A stretch of 49,918 bases of DNA from an uncultured Bacteroidales bacterium (GTDB lineage Bacteria > Bacteroidota > Bacteroidia > Bacteroidales > UBA932), in the NCBI GenBank assembly GCA_900317925.1, contig ONIQ01000021.1, positions 1 to 49,918 on the forward strand. Reading direction: 5' to 3'. Positions 30,149-39,535 of the stretch are shown piece after piece. The stretch's first letter is position 1. Every line of letters begins with the position of its first letter. The position numbers and the translations under genes were made by a program. The notes beneath the pieces are model-generated. The model searched no databases, was not told the origin of the DNA, and saw only the letters and a list, made by a program, of their open reading frames with translations.

Positions 30149-32623
30149 TTAATCTTCTATCCGCATTTTGGCGTATTTCAGCAGGAGGATTTTCTCGCCA
30201 TATTTTTCAAAGACGATACGGGCCTTGGACTCCAGGACGGTAGCACCATTGATTTCCAAAATCTTACCGCGGCCGAAACGGTCGTGCGTGATGGTCTGGC
30301 CGGCGCGGAACTTATCCGGCGAATCCGGAACGAAGTTCTCCTCCTTGGGCGGAAGCGGACGGGCTGAAGGGGCCGCCATCGGACGGGCTGAAGGGGCTGC
30401 CGTCGGACGGACAGGCATGACGGAAGCCGGGCGCCGTTCGGTACGGGCTTCGCCGGAGGCGCCCCACGGCGAAGAACCAACGGGCTTTGCCTTGGTACGG
30501 TAGCCGTAGCCGCCAAAGCCGCCAAAGGCGGGGGCGTCGTCGTCCTCGTCCTCCTCTTCCCTGCGCCGGAGCGGATTGGCCACATACTGCGCATCGATTT
30601 CCCGCAGGAAACGGCTGGGAGCATTGCTCTCGTGCTTGCCGTTGCGCATCCGGGTCTGGGCATAGGAAAGGTCCACCGTCTTCTTGGCCCGCGTGATGGC
30701 CACGTAGAACAGCCGGCGTTCCTCTTCCAGTTCGGCCGGTCCCAGCATCATGCCCCCGGACGGGAAAAGGTTTTCCTCCATGCCCGCCACAAAGACATAC
30801 GGGAATTCCAGACCCTTGGCGGAATGGACGGTCATCAAGGTGATCTTGTTGGATGCGTCTTTCTCTTCATCTTCCGAAAGGTCCACGTTGCTCAACAGGG
30901 AGATATCTTCCAGGAAGACATCCAGCGTAACCACCGGCAGATCCTCGTCGCTTACCTCCGTTACGTTTTCGTCGGCGAGCATCTCCTCGCGGATTTCCTC
31001 GCGTCGGTCTTCCACGAACACCGCCACGCTGTTCAGCAATTCCTCCACGTTGGCGGCGCGGGCCTGTCCTTCGATGGACGTGTCGGACTTGAAAGAGGCC
31101 AGCAGGGCGGACTGGTCCGCCAGCCTGCGTGCCAGCACATCGGCCGGGTCCGATTTTACCCGCTGCGCAACGGCATCGATCATCGTGCAGAATGCCTTCA
31201 GGTGTTCTACAGCCGCGTTTTTCAGCCCGAAGGCCTCCAGACCGTCGTGATAGACCGCCTTAAACAAAGAGGTCCCGAAGGAACGGGCCGCCGCTTCGAG
31301 GGCCGTCATCGTGGTACCGCCGATTCCGCGGGCAGGTTTGTTGACGATGCGTTTGAAGGACTCGTCATCGTTCACGTTCACCGCCAGCTTGAAATAGGCC
31401 ATCATGTCCTTCACCTCGGCCCGGTCGAAGAAGGCGTTGCCCGAATAGATCCGGTACGGCAGGTTGCGTTTGCGCAGCGCCTCTTCCAGGGCGCGCGATT
31501 GAGAGTTGGTCCGGTACAGAATGGCAAAATCCTGATACTGTGCACGTTCCTCCTGCATCCGCGCAATGATTTTGGAGACGATGAGCAGGGCCTCCTCCGA
31601 TTCGGTATAAGCCCGGATCAGATGGAGTTTCTCGCCCTCCTCGCCTACCGCGTAGCACTTCTTCGGGATGCGTCCTTCGTTCTTGGCAATCAGCGAGTTG
31701 GCAGCATTCACGATGTTTTGGGTAGAGCGGTAGTTCCGCTCCAGGCGAAACACCTTGCAGCCGGGATAGTCCCGCTTAAAATTGAGGATATTCTCGATCT
31801 TGGCCCCGCGGAAGGCGTAGATGGACTGGCTGTCGTCGCCCACCACGCAGATGTTGTCGTGTCCCTTCGGATTCGTCTTTTCGTTGCGCGTCAGGCGCCG
31901 CAGGATGATGTACTGGGCGTAATTCGTATCCTGGTACTCATCCACGAGGATATGGTCGAACCGGCCGGCGATTTCCAGGCAATGCTGCGGAAACCTGGCC
32001 AGCAGGATGTTCATATTCAGCAGGATATCGTCAAAATCCATCACCCCGGCCTGCTTGCACTTGGTGCAGTACAGGGCGTAGATTTCATGCAGCCTCGGCC
32101 GTTTGGCATGCAGGTCCTTCATCATCACGTCTGCATTGGCCCGGTAGGCATCGGGCGTGACCAGGTTGTTCTTGGCCATGGAGATGCGTCCCTGCACTTC
32201 TTTGGGTTTATAGACCTTGTCGTCCAGATTCAGTTCCTTGATGCAGGCTTTCACCGCGCTCACCGAATCCGACTGGTCATAGATGGTGAAGGAGGACGGA
32301 TACCCCAGGTCCTGGGCATATTCACGCAGGAACCTTATAAATATAGAATGAAAGGTGCCCATATAGAGCCGCCGGGCCTTGCGTTCCCCGACCATGGCGG
32401 CAATACGTTCCTTCATTTCCGTGGCTGCCTTTTTGGTAAAAGTCAGGGCCATGACCCTTCCCGGATCACCGCCTTTTTCCAGCAGGTAGGCAATCCGGCT
32501 GGTCAAAACCCGTGTCTTTCCCGATCCGGCCCCGGCTACAATCAGTACCGGCCCGTCCAGGCAGGAGACAGCATCTTGCTGTTCACTGTTCAATCCCTCT
32601 AAAATCGCACTAATGTTTGCCAT
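30149..32623 (-). CDS. pcrA: UvrD/PcrA-family ATP-dependent DNA helicase
   Basis: This 824-residue superfamily 1A helicase unwinds DNA in repair and replication-fork maintenance. Motifs in order: Q motif 'LNSEQQDAV', Walker A 'VAGAGSGKTRVLTSR', Ia 'ALTFTKKAATEM', II 'DHILVDEYQDTN', III 'VGDDSQSIYAFRGA', IV 'LERNYRST', V 'TLMTVHSAKGLEF', VI 'EERRLFYVAITRAKK'. The C-terminal ~150 residues are low-complexity (repeated 'APSARP'), ending in the tudor-like 'GQTITHDRFGRGKILEI'. ATG 32623 is used; the upstream TTG lies within a -7-like sequence. Whether it is PcrA or UvrD by function cannot be told. Confidence 0.93.
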   Translation of the reverse strand: MANISAILEGLNSEQQDAVSCLDGPVLIVAGAGSGKTRVLTSRIAYLLEKGGDPGRVMALTFTKKAATEMKERIAAMVGERKARRLYMGTFHSIFIRFLREYAQDLGYPSSFTIYDQSDSVSAVKACIKELNLDDKVYKPKEVQGRISMAKNNLVTPDAYRANADVMMKDLHAKRPRLHEIYALYCTKCKQAGVMDFDDILLNMNILLARFPQHCLEIAGRFDHILVDEYQDTNYAQYIILRRLTRNEKTNPKGHDNICVVGDDSQSIYAFRGAKIENILNFKRDYPGCKVFRLERNYRSTQNIVNAANSLIAKNEGRIPKKCYAVGEEGEKLHLIRAYTESEEALLIVSKIIARMQEERAQYQDFAILYRTNSQSRALEEALRKRNLPYRIYSGNAFFDRAEVKDMMAYFKLAVNVNDDESFKRIVNKPARGIGGTTMTALEAAARSFGTSLFKAVYHDGLEAFGLKNAAVEHLKAFCTMIDAVAQRVKSDPADVLARRLADQSALLASFKSDTSIEGQARAANVEELLNSVAVFVEDRREEIREEMLADENVTEVSDEDLPVVTLDVFLEDISLLSNVDLSEDEEKDASNKITLMTVHSAKGLEFPYVFVAGMEENLFPSGGMMLGPAELEEERRLFYVAITRAKKTVDLSYAQTRMRNGKHESNAPSRFLREIDAQYVANPLRRREEEDEDDDAPAFGGFGGYGYRTKAKPVGSSPWGASGEARTERRPASVMPVRPTAAPSARPMAAPSARPLPPKEENFVPDSPDKFRAGQTITHDRFGRGKILEINGATVLESKARIVFEKYGEKILLLKYAKMRIED

Positions 32624-32698
32624 AACATGCAAAAATACGGAAAAAAATCACTATCTTCGCGCGGTATTTTTAAAGTACTCTAAATATTTTTAAATATA

Positions 32699-33319
32699 AT
32701 GTCAAACAGCATCCATCTTAAACGAGGTCTGGACATCCCCATCAGCGGAATTGCCAGCCTCAAAGCCAGTCCGGTTGCCGCAGACGTTATCGCCATCAAA
32801 CCCACTGATTTCAAGGGACTTCTCCCGCGTCTGCTGGTGAAGGAAGGCGACCGCGTCCTGGCGGGTTCTCCGGTCCTGGCCGACAAGAACTGCCCCGACA
32901 TCCTGGTCTGCTCACCCGTGAGCGGTACGGTCCAGGCTGTTGTCCGGGGCGAAAAGAGAAAACTGCTTGCCGTGGTCGTGAAAGCGGACGAGCAGCGGGA
33001 GTATGTGGACTTCGGCGTGAAGAATGTGGAGACATTGAGCACCGACGAGGTGCGCGAGGCCATCCTCGCCAGCGGCCTGTGGCCGTCCCTCATCCAGCGC
33101 CCCTACGGCATCATCGCCAATCCGTCCCTGAAGCCGAAGGCCATTTTCATGTCGGCTTTCAACACCGCCCCGCTTGCTGCCGATACCGACTTCGTCCTCG
33201 GAAGCGAGATGTCCGCCATCCAGGCCGGTCTCATCGCTCTCGGTAAACTGACCGAAGGCGGTGTCCACGTCTGCATCGATGGCGACAAGGCCGCCAGCAC
33301 CCCTTTCCAAACCAGATGA
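32699..33319 (+). CDS. nqrA: NqrA, N-terminal fragment (frame interrupted)
   Basis: The first 206 residues of the Na+-translocating NADH:quinone reductase subunit A are clear: 'IHLKRGLDIPISG', 'KPTDFKGLLPRLLVKEGD', 'SPVSGTVQAVVRGEKRKLL', 'LIQRPYGIIANP', 'AIFMSAFNTAPLA', 'GGVHVCIDGDKAA'. NqrA is a hydrophilic subunit at the cytoplasmic side and takes part in quinone binding. The frame ends at TGA 33317-33319, right where the family's conserved 'GPHPAGNVG' segment should begin. The rest of NqrA continues in another frame at about 33374. This is either a real gene disruption or a local sequence or assembly error. Confidence 0.85.
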   Translation: MSNSIHLKRGLDIPISGIASLKASPVAADVIAIKPTDFKGLLPRLLVKEGDRVLAGSPVLADKNCPDILVCSPVSGTVQAVVRGEKRKLLAVVVKADEQREYVDFGVKNVETLSTDEVREAILASGLWPSLIQRPYGIIANPSLKPKAIFMSAFNTAPLAADTDFVLGSEMSAIQAGLIALGKLTEGGVHVCIDGDKAASTPFQTR

Positions 33320-33325
33320 GCCGCA

Positions 33326-34015
33326 GTGCTTGCCTTCGTGGCGATGGTGGCGGCGTTGACCGCCACCTTGTACGTCTGGACCATCTCCCCGCTGATGGCC
33401 GCCGCCATCGGCAAACTTTTCCTCACCGGCAAGGTCCAGTTGGACCGCAAGGTGGCCGTCACCGGTCCCGTTGCCGTGAATCCGGCTTATGTCGAGGCGC
33501 TTCCGGGCATTCCGATGAAGGCGCTCTCCGCATTCTATGACAATTCCAAGGCGGATGTCCGCTTTGTCAGCGGCGATGCCCTCAGCGGCACCTCCGTGGG
33601 CGAAGACGGCTATCTGGGCTGGTTCGACAACCAGGTCACCCTCCTGCACGAAGGTACGGAGCGCGAGATCCTGGGCTGGGCCAAACCGTTCCGCTTCAAC
33701 CAGTTCTCTTCTTCACGCGCCTATTTCTCCTGGCTGTGCCCGAAGAAACAATATGCGATGGATACCAACTTCCACGGCGGCCCGCGCGCCTTCGTCGTTT
33801 CCGACGTTTATGGCAAGGTGCTCCCGATGGACATCTTCCCGGTCTATCTGGCCAAGGCCTGCCTGGCCGGTGACATCGACAAGATGGAGAAGTTCGGCAT
33901 CTACGAAGTCCTTCCCGAGGACCTGGCCCTGTGCGAGTTCGTCGATCCGTCGAAGAATGAAATCCAGGACATGATCCAGAAGGGTATCAACCTGATGATC
34001 AAAGAAATGGCATAA
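33326..34015 (+). CDS. nqrA: NqrA, C-terminal fragment
   Basis: From about 33374 the frame encodes the remaining half of NqrA: 'VWTISPLMAAAIGKLFLTGK', 'VAVTGPVAVNPAYVEALPG', 'FRFNQFSSSRAYFSWLCPKK' and 'LPMDIFPVYLAKACLAGD', ending 'LMIKEMA'. The roughly 63 bp before it (33311-33373) do not code for any NqrA segment in any frame, and about 30 conserved residues are missing. A GTG at 33326 and an ATG at 33344 exist, but there is no ribosome binding site, so independent translation is doubtful. nqrB starts 14 bp downstream. Confidence 0.8.
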   Translation: MLAFVAMVAALTATLYVWTISPLMAAAIGKLFLTGKVQLDRKVAVTGPVAVNPAYVEALPGIPMKALSAFYDNSKADVRFVSGDALSGTSVGEDGYLGWFDNQVTLLHEGTEREILGWAKPFRFNQFSSSRAYFSWLCPKKQYAMDTNFHGGPRAFVVSDVYGKVLPMDIFPVYLAKACLAGDIDKMEKFGIYEVLPEDLALCEFVDPSKNEIQDMIQKGINLMIKEMA

Positions 34016-34029
34016 AACAGACAATCGTT

Positions 34030-35154
34030 ATGGAAGAAAATAAACAGAAATTCGGATTCCTTCACTCGACTGTCGATGCCTTCGACACCTTCCTTCGCGT
34101 CCCGGGCACCGTTACCCGCAAGGGTGCGCATGTGCGCGATGCGATCGACCTGAAAAGGGTGATGATCCTCGTCGTGATCGCCCTCGTCCCCGCCGCCCTG
34201 TTCGGCATGTGGAACGTCGGCTACCAGCACAACCTGGCCACCGGCACCGAAGCCGGCTTCCTGGCCACCTTCTTCTACGGCTTCCTGCGGGTGCTTCCGC
34301 TCTTCGTCGTATCCTATGTAGTGGGACTCGCCATCGAGTTCGCCGGCGCCCAGATCAAGGGCGAGGAAGTGAACGAGGGCTACCTCGTTTCCGGTTTCCT
34401 CATCCCGCTGATCGTCCCCGTGGACACGCCGCTGTGGATGCTGGCCATCGCAGTTGCCTTCGCCGTGGTTTTCGGCAAGGAGGTCTTCGGCGGTACCGGC
34501 ATGAACTTCCTGAACCCGGCCCTGCTGACCCGCGCCTTCCTGTTCTTCTCCTATCCTTCCAAGATGTCCGGTTCCGAAACCTGGATCCATCTGGGCAAGG
34601 ATACGATGGTGGACGGAGCAACCGGCGCCACGCCGCTTTCCTTCATCGGTGACGGTTTCAACGCCCTCACGGATGCCGGTGTACAGTATGGCACCTCCTT
34701 CCTGGACTTCTTCCTGGGAACCATCCCGGGCAGTGTGGGCGAGACTTCCGTCGTGGCCATCCTCATCGGTGCGGTGATCCTGATCTGGACCGGCGTGGCC
34801 AGCTGGAAAATCATGTGCTCCTCCGTGCTGGGCGCCCTGCTGGTGGGCTGGATTGCCAACCTGACCGGTGCCTGCGATATTCCGGCTTACTATCATCTGG
34901 TACTGGGCGGCTTCGCCTTCGGTACCGTCTTCATGGCCACCGACCCCGTCACCTCGGCCCAGACCGAAACCGGCAAGTGGATCTACGGCTTCCTGATTGG
35001 CGCCCTCTGCGTGACCGTGCGTCTGTGGAATCCGGGTTATCCGGAAGGCATGATGCTCGCCATCCTGCTCATGAACTGCTTCGCCCCGCTCATCGACCAC
35101 TATGTCACCGACATCGCCGTGAGCCGCCGGGCCAGGAAATTCAACGTCGCTTAA
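34030..35154 (+). CDS. nqrB: Na+-translocating NADH:quinone reductase subunit B
   Basis: This 374-residue membrane subunit has about ten helices and binds FMN covalently through a threonine. The attachment segment is 'DGATGATPLSF' with Thr201 in the SGAT-like position. Family segments 'GTVTRKGAHVRDAIDLKRVM', 'FGKEVFGGTGMNFLNPALL', 'ATDPVTSAQTETGKWIYG' and 'VRLWNPGYPEGMMLAILLMN' are present. It carries part of the Na+ pathway and the quinone site. It is third in the reading order of the operon after the two nqrA fragments and is intact. Confidence 0.95.
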   Translation: MEENKQKFGFLHSTVDAFDTFLRVPGTVTRKGAHVRDAIDLKRVMILVVIALVPAALFGMWNVGYQHNLATGTEAGFLATFFYGFLRVLPLFVVSYVVGLAIEFAGAQIKGEEVNEGYLVSGFLIPLIVPVDTPLWMLAIAVAFAVVFGKEVFGGTGMNFLNPALLTRAFLFFSYPSKMSGSETWIHLGKDTMVDGATGATPLSFIGDGFNALTDAGVQYGTSFLDFFLGTIPGSVGETSVVAILIGAVILIWTGVASWKIMCSSVLGALLVGWIANLTGACDIPAYYHLVLGGFAFGTVFMATDPVTSAQTETGKWIYGFLIGALCVTVRLWNPGYPEGMMLAILLMNCFAPLIDHYVTDIAVSRRARKFNVA

Positions 35155-35166
35155 ATAGAAAGAGGT

Positions 35167-35931
35167 ATGAATACGAACAATAACCTTTATACGGTCATTT
35201 ATACGGCCATCATCGTAGCGGTGGTGGCGGCGATTCTCGCCTTCGTTTCCCAGTCCCTCAAGAGCAAGCAGGAAGCCAACGAAAAGGCCGACACCATCTC
35301 CCAGATGATGACCGCCTCCGGCTTCGGCACCAAGGCCGATTTCCAGAAAATGGGCAACGCTGCCGTGCTGCAGAAGTATGCGGATGAGATTGAAAAGGCC
35401 TATACCGTCAATGTCCAGGGCGACAAGGTCACCGACCTTCCTTTGGACAAAGTGTACAGCCCTTCCGAACTGAAGAAGCAGAATTACAACATCAAGGGTT
35501 CCGCCGAGCCGGAACTTCCCGTCTTTGTGTTCAAGAACGGCATTACCGTCGTTCCCGTTTATGGCGCAGGCCTCTGGGGTCCCATCTGGGGCTATATTGC
35601 TTTTGAAATCGGCCAGGACGGTACTCCCGTCATCAAAGGCGCCTATTTCGACCACGAAAGCGAAACGGCCGGCCTGGGCTCCCGCATCAAGGATGATCCT
35701 GCCTTCCAGGCCAAGTTCCAGGGCGAGATTCCCTGCTTCGGTGCCGAGAACGTCTTCGCCATCGTCAAGGGTGGCTCGCCGAAGAACGCCGACGGCACAG
35801 AGGTCATGGACAACCAGATCGATGCCATTACCGGTGCCACGATGACCTCCCAGGGTCTGGACGCCGCCATCGACACCTGGCTGGGTGCCTATTCCAATCA
35901 TTTCCTGAAGTTTAGCGCAGAGGAGGAATAA
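35167..35931 (+). CDS. nqrC: Na+-translocating NADH:quinone reductase subunit C
   Basis: This 254-residue subunit has a single N-terminal membrane helix ('VIYTAIIVAVVAAILAFV') and a large periplasmic FMN-binding domain. The FMN attachment motif 'DAITGATMTSQGL' carries Thr225, as in other NqrC proteins. 'GAGLWGPIWGYIAFE' and 'HESETAGLGSRI' are conserved. It passes electrons between the B/D/E core and NqrB. nqrD starts 3 bp downstream. Confidence 0.95.
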   Translation: MNTNNNLYTVIYTAIIVAVVAAILAFVSQSLKSKQEANEKADTISQMMTASGFGTKADFQKMGNAAVLQKYADEIEKAYTVNVQGDKVTDLPLDKVYSPSELKKQNYNIKGSAEPELPVFVFKNGITVVPVYGAGLWGPIWGYIAFEIGQDGTPVIKGAYFDHESETAGLGSRIKDDPAFQAKFQGEIPCFGAENVFAIVKGGSPKNADGTEVMDNQIDAITGATMTSQGLDAAIDTWLGAYSNHFLKFSAEEE

Positions 35932-35934
35932 GCC

Positions 35935-36549
35935 ATGGATGCAAAATTGAAAGAAACCATTCTGAACCCTATTTTCAAGGGGAACCCCATCACCGTCCTG
36001 GTGCTGGGTATCTGCTCCTCGCTGGCCGTTACGGTCACGCTGAAAGGAGCGCTGGTCATGGCCCTCTCTGTCATTGCAGTCTGCGGCATTTCCAGCCTGA
36101 TTCTCTCCCTGCTCCGGAATACCATTCCGGGCCGGGTCCGCATCATCGTCCAGCTCGTCGTCGTGGCCATGATGGTGATTCTGGTGGATCAGATCCTGAA
36201 ATCCTTCGAGGCTACGTACGCCATTGACAAGCAGTTGAGCGTGTACATCGGCCTTATCATCACCAACTGTATCGTCATGGGCCGCATCGAGGCCTTCGCC
36301 CTGGGCAACAAGCCCTGGCCTTCGTTCCTCGACGGCGTCGCCAACGGTGCCGGTTATGGGATGATCCTCATCATCGTCGCGTTCTTCCGCGAGCTGCTGG
36401 GAAGCGGCACCCTTTTCGGTGTCGATATCCTGGGCCGCCTGGGCTACGTGACCAACAACCTCGTTATCCTGCCCCCGTTCGCCCTCATCCTGCTGGGATG
36501 CATCGTCTGGGTGCAGCGTTCCATCCAGAAAGACCTTCAGGAAAAATAA
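35935..36549 (+). CDS. nqrD: Na+-translocating NADH:quinone reductase subunit D
   Basis: This 204-residue integral membrane subunit has six predicted helices. Conserved cysteines in 'LVLGICSSLAVT' and 'LIITNCIVMGRIEAFA' are those that, with NqrE, hold an intramembrane iron centre. 'FREFLGSGTLFG'-type sequence is seen as 'FFRELLGSGTLFGVDI'. It pairs with NqrE in a pseudo-symmetric core. Confidence 0.95.
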   Translation: MDAKLKETILNPIFKGNPITVLVLGICSSLAVTVTLKGALVMALSVIAVCGISSLILSLLRNTIPGRVRIIVQLVVVAMMVILVDQILKSFEATYAIDKQLSVYIGLIITNCIVMGRIEAFALGNKPWPSFLDGVANGAGYGMILIIVAFFRELLGSGTLFGVDILGRLGYVTNNLVILPPFALILLGCIVWVQRSIQKDLQEK

Positions 36550-36561
36550 AAGACACGCCCT

Positions 36562-37158
36562 ATGGAATATCTTAGCTTATTCGTCAAGTCCATCTTTGTG
36601 GACAATATGATTTTCGCTTACTTCCTGGGAATGTGTTCGTTCCTGGCGGTATCGAAAAATGTGAAGACGGCTTCCGGCCTGGGCGTCGCGGTCATCTTCG
36701 TACTTCTGGTTACCCTTCCCATCAACTACCTGCTCAACGAGTATGTCCTGAAGCCGGATGCCCTGATCCCCGGAGTGGACCTGAGTTTCCTCAGCTTCAT
36801 CATCTTCATTGCGGTTATCGCCGCCATCGTGCAGGTTGTGGAAATGGTGGTGGAGAAGTTCTCCCCCTCCCTCTACGCATCCCTGGGTATCTTCCTGCCG
36901 CTGATTGCGGTGAATTGTGCCATTCTGGGCGGTTCCCTCTTCATGCAGCAGAAAGATTTCGCCAACGTAGGTGAGGCCACCGTTTACGCCCTGGGCAGCG
37001 GCCTGGGCTGGTTCCTGGCCATCGTAGGCCTGGCAGCCATCCGCGAGCGGCTCCAGTACGCCAACGTTCCCGCCCCGCTGAAAGGCCTGGGTATTACGTT
37101 CATCACTGTCGGTCTGATGGGTATCGCCTTCATGACCTTCATGGGTATTACCTTATAA
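36562..37158 (+). CDS. nqrE: Na+-translocating NADH:quinone reductase subunit E
   Basis: This 198-residue integral membrane subunit is homologous to NqrD and RnfA. Motifs '[20 protein letters not shown]' and '[20 protein letters not shown]' contain the two conserved cysteines for the membrane iron centre, and '[20 protein letters not shown]' is typical. It begins 12 bp after nqrD and lies 16 bp before nqrF, with AGGAGGA at 37161-37167 as a good ribosome binding site for nqrF. Confidence 0.96.
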   Translation: MEYLSLFVKSIFVDNMIFAYFLGMCSFLAVSKNVKTASGLGVAVIFVLLVTLPINYLLNEYVLKPDALIPGVDLSFLSFIIFIAVIAAIVQVVEMVVEKFSPSLYASLGIFLPLIAVNCAILGGSLFMQQKDFANVGEATVYALGSGLGWFLAIVGLAAIRERLQYANVPAPLKGLGITFITVGLMGIAFMTFMGITL

Positions 37159-37174
37159 TAGAGGAGGAAGCACT

Positions 37175-38446
37175 ATGGTAAATACTATTTTCAGCGCGGT
37201 TGCGACCATTCTTGTCGTCACGCTTATCCTGGTTGCCCTCCTGCTGGTAATCAAGGCCAAACTTACCCCGTCCGGGAATGTTACCCTGGACATCAACAAT
37301 GGCAAGAAGATGCTGGACGTCCCGCAGGGCGGTGACCTGATGCACACCCTGGCCGACCAGGGCATCTTCCTTCCCTCCGCTTGCGGCGGCAAGGCCAACT
37401 GCGGCCAGTGCAAGGTCCGCGTCCTGGAAGGCGGCGGCGAAATCCTCCCCACCGAGACCGGTTTCTTCTCCCGCAAACAGATCAAGGACAACTGGCGCCT
37501 CGGCTGCCAGGTCAAGATCAAGGACAACCTCAAGGTCGAGGTTCCCGAGTCTGCCCTGAGCGTGAAGAAACTGGAATGCGAAGTCATCTCCAACAAGAAC
37601 GTGGCTACCTTCATCAAGGAATTCACGGTCAAGCTCCCCGAGGGCGAGGACATCGAATTCAAGTCCGGCGAATACATCCAGATCGACATTCCCGAGTATG
37701 ATATCGACTTCCACGACATCGATGTGGATCCCATCTACAAGGCCGACTGGGAGAAATACGGTTTCTTCGACATCAAGTACAAGAATACCGTTCCTACGGT
37801 CCGTGCCTACTCGATGGCTTCCTATCCGGCCGAGAAGAACGTCATCAAACTCAACGTCCGTATCGCCACGCCTCCGTTCGACCGCAGCCAGCCGAAGGGC
37901 GTCTTCAAAATGCTGCCGGTTCCTCCGGGCATCTCCTCGTCCTATGTCTTCACCCGCAAGCCGGGCGACAAGGTGACCATTTCCGGCCCTTACGGCGAGT
38001 TCCTCCTCCCGGAGAACGATCCCGAGGATATGGAATACGTATTCGTGGGCGGCGGCGCCGGTATGGCTCCGCTCCGCAGCCACATCATGCACCTGTTCAA
38101 GACGCTCAAAACCAAGCGGCAGGTTCACTTCTTCTATGGCGCCCGCGCCCTGGTGGAAGCCTTCTACCTCGAAGACTTTGCCGAAATCGAGAAGGAGTTC
38201 CCGAACTTCCACTTCGTCCTGGCCCTGGACCGTCCGGATCCGGCAGCCGATGCCGCCGGCGTCAAGTACACCCCCGGCTTCGTACACAATGTCATGAACG
38301 AGACCTACCTCAAGAACCACGAGGCTCCCGAGGACATCAAGTACTTCATGTGCGGTCCTCCGATGATGGTAGCTTCCGTCAACAACCTGCTCGACAGCCT
38401 CGGCGTAGCTCCTGAGAGCATTCTGTACGATAACTTCGGTGCGTAA
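37175..38446 (+). CDS. nqrF: Na+-translocating NADH:quinone reductase subunit F
   Basis: This 423-residue subunit admits electrons from NADH. An N-terminal membrane helix ('ILVVTLILVALLLVI') anchors it. A 2Fe-2S ferredoxin domain follows, with Cys70, Cys76, Cys79 and Cys111. The FAD site is 'RAYSMASYP', and the NADH-binding domain has 'GPYGEFLLP', 'FVGGGAGMAPLRSH', 'FYGAR' and 'MCGPPMMVASV'. All cofactor residues are intact, so the catalytic entry of the complex should work even though nqrA is disrupted. Confidence 0.96.
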   Translation: MVNTIFSAVATILVVTLILVALLLVIKAKLTPSGNVTLDINNGKKMLDVPQGGDLMHTLADQGIFLPSACGGKANCGQCKVRVLEGGGEILPTETGFFSRKQIKDNWRLGCQVKIKDNLKVEVPESALSVKKLECEVISNKNVATFIKEFTVKLPEGEDIEFKSGEYIQIDIPEYDIDFHDIDVDPIYKADWEKYGFFDIKYKNTVPTVRAYSMASYPAEKNVIKLNVRIATPPFDRSQPKGVFKMLPVPPGISSSYVFTRKPGDKVTISGPYGEFLLPENDPEDMEYVFVGGGAGMAPLRSHIMHLFKTLKTKRQVHFFYGARALVEAFYLEDFAEIEKEFPNFHFVLALDRPDPAADAAGVKYTPGFVHNVMNETYLKNHEAPEDIKYFMCGPPMMVASVNNLLDSLGVAPESILYDNFGA

Positions 38447-38452
38447 TTTCCT

Positions 38453-39532
38453 ATGAAGATTGTCTGTATCATCCAGGCCCTGGTGATGGGCGGTGCGGAA
38501 CGGCAGCTCTTCGGGCTGGCCGTCCAGCTGAAAGAAAAAGGCCACGACGTATCTGTCATGACCTACCGCAAAGGGGATTTCTTCCGGTCCTATCTGGAAG
38601 AGAACCATGTCCCCGTCATCAGCCTGGAAGGTACGGGCAGCAATATCAAACTGGTTAAGGCAATGGCGGCATATTTCCGCGACGAGCGGGTCGATGCCGT
38701 CATTTCCTTTGTAACCGGTCCCAATACCAAGACCTGCATGGCCAAGATGCTATATCCGGGCTTCAAACTGGTGGTTTCGGAACGTAATTTCAACACCTCC
38801 TATCACCTGTACGACCGGTGGCGTTTTCTCTTCTACCGAAAAGCCGACCGCATCATCACCAACAGCTATGCACAGGCCGATTTTATCCGCCGCCACTTCC
38901 CCGCCCAGGCAGCAAAACTGGGAACCATCGTCAATTTTGTCGATTTGGAGAAATACCATCCGGCGGCCGATTCCGGTTCCGGTCCGCAGACCTACCGGAT
39001 TGTATCCACAGCCCGCGTGTCCAAGCGGAAAAACCTGTCAGCCCTCATTTATGCCGTCGCACATGCCCGCCAGGCAGGTTACGATGTACGGGCCGATTGG
39101 TACGGCTGTGTTAAAGACACCCAGTACCTGGCTTTCTGCCAGTCGGAAATTGCCCGTCTGGGCCTGAACGGCCTGGTGGAAGTACATCCGGAAACACAGG
39201 ATGTAGCGTCGGCCTATCGCAAGGCCGATATCTGCTGCCTGCCCAGTTACTACGAGGGCACGCCCAATGCCCTCATCGAGGCCATGGCCTGCGGCCTTCC
39301 CGCCTTCGTCAGCGATGTGAGCGATAACGTCCGCTACTGTATCGATGGACGGAACGGATTCACCTTCAATCCGGCCGACAACGATTCCGTGGCTGCCGCC
39401 CTTATGAAACTCTTAGCCCTGGGCAAAGACGGGCTCAAGGCGTTTGGCAAAGAAAGCCGCCGCATAGCCGAAGAAAAGCTCAGCAAGGAGCGCTTCATCG
39501 GCGAATGGCTGGATGTTCTGGAAAAACTGTAA
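38453..39532 (+). CDS. Glycosyltransferase, family 4 (GT-B fold)
   Basis: This 359-residue cytoplasmic or peripheral membrane enzyme has the N-terminal 'QALVMGGAERQLFGLAVQLKEKGH' loop (read in two parts) and the C-terminal GT4 donor-binding motif 'LPSYYEGTPNALIEAMACGLP' (read in two parts), with the E-x7-E pair. It probably transfers a sugar from a nucleotide donor in surface polysaccharide or lipopolysaccharide synthesis. Donor and acceptor cannot be told. It lies 6 bp after nqrF but is functionally unrelated; it may share the transcript. Its stop is 3 bp from the convergent DUF47 gene. Confidence 0.88.
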   Translation: MKIVCIIQALVMGGAERQLFGLAVQLKEKGHDVSVMTYRKGDFFRSYLEENHVPVISLEGTGSNIKLVKAMAAYFRDERVDAVISFVTGPNTKTCMAKMLYPGFKLVVSERNFNTSYHLYDRWRFLFYRKADRIITNSYAQADFIRRHFPAQAAKLGTIVNFVDLEKYHPAADSGSGPQTYRIVSTARVSKRKNLSALIYAVAHARQAGYDVRADWYGCVKDTQYLAFCQSEIARLGLNGLVEVHPETQDVASAYRKADICCLPSYYEGTPNALIEAMACGLPAFVSDVSDNVRYCIDGRNGFTFNPADNDSVAAALMKLLALGKDGLKAFGKESRRIAEEKLSKERFIGEWLDVLEKL

Positions 39533-39535
39533 TTC

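Noticed and set aside
30632-32602. Open frame of about 650 codons antisense to the helicase
   Set aside because: The helicase motifs are all on the minus strand; the plus-strand translation has no recognisable fold.
32630-32637. TATTTTTG on the minus strand as a -7 box for pcrA
   Set aside because: It is plausible in position but has no -33 element; not listed as a promoter.
33901-35901. Open frame of over 600 codons antisense to nqrB and nqrC
   Set aside because: A codon-bias shadow of the intact nqr genes with a low-complexity translation.
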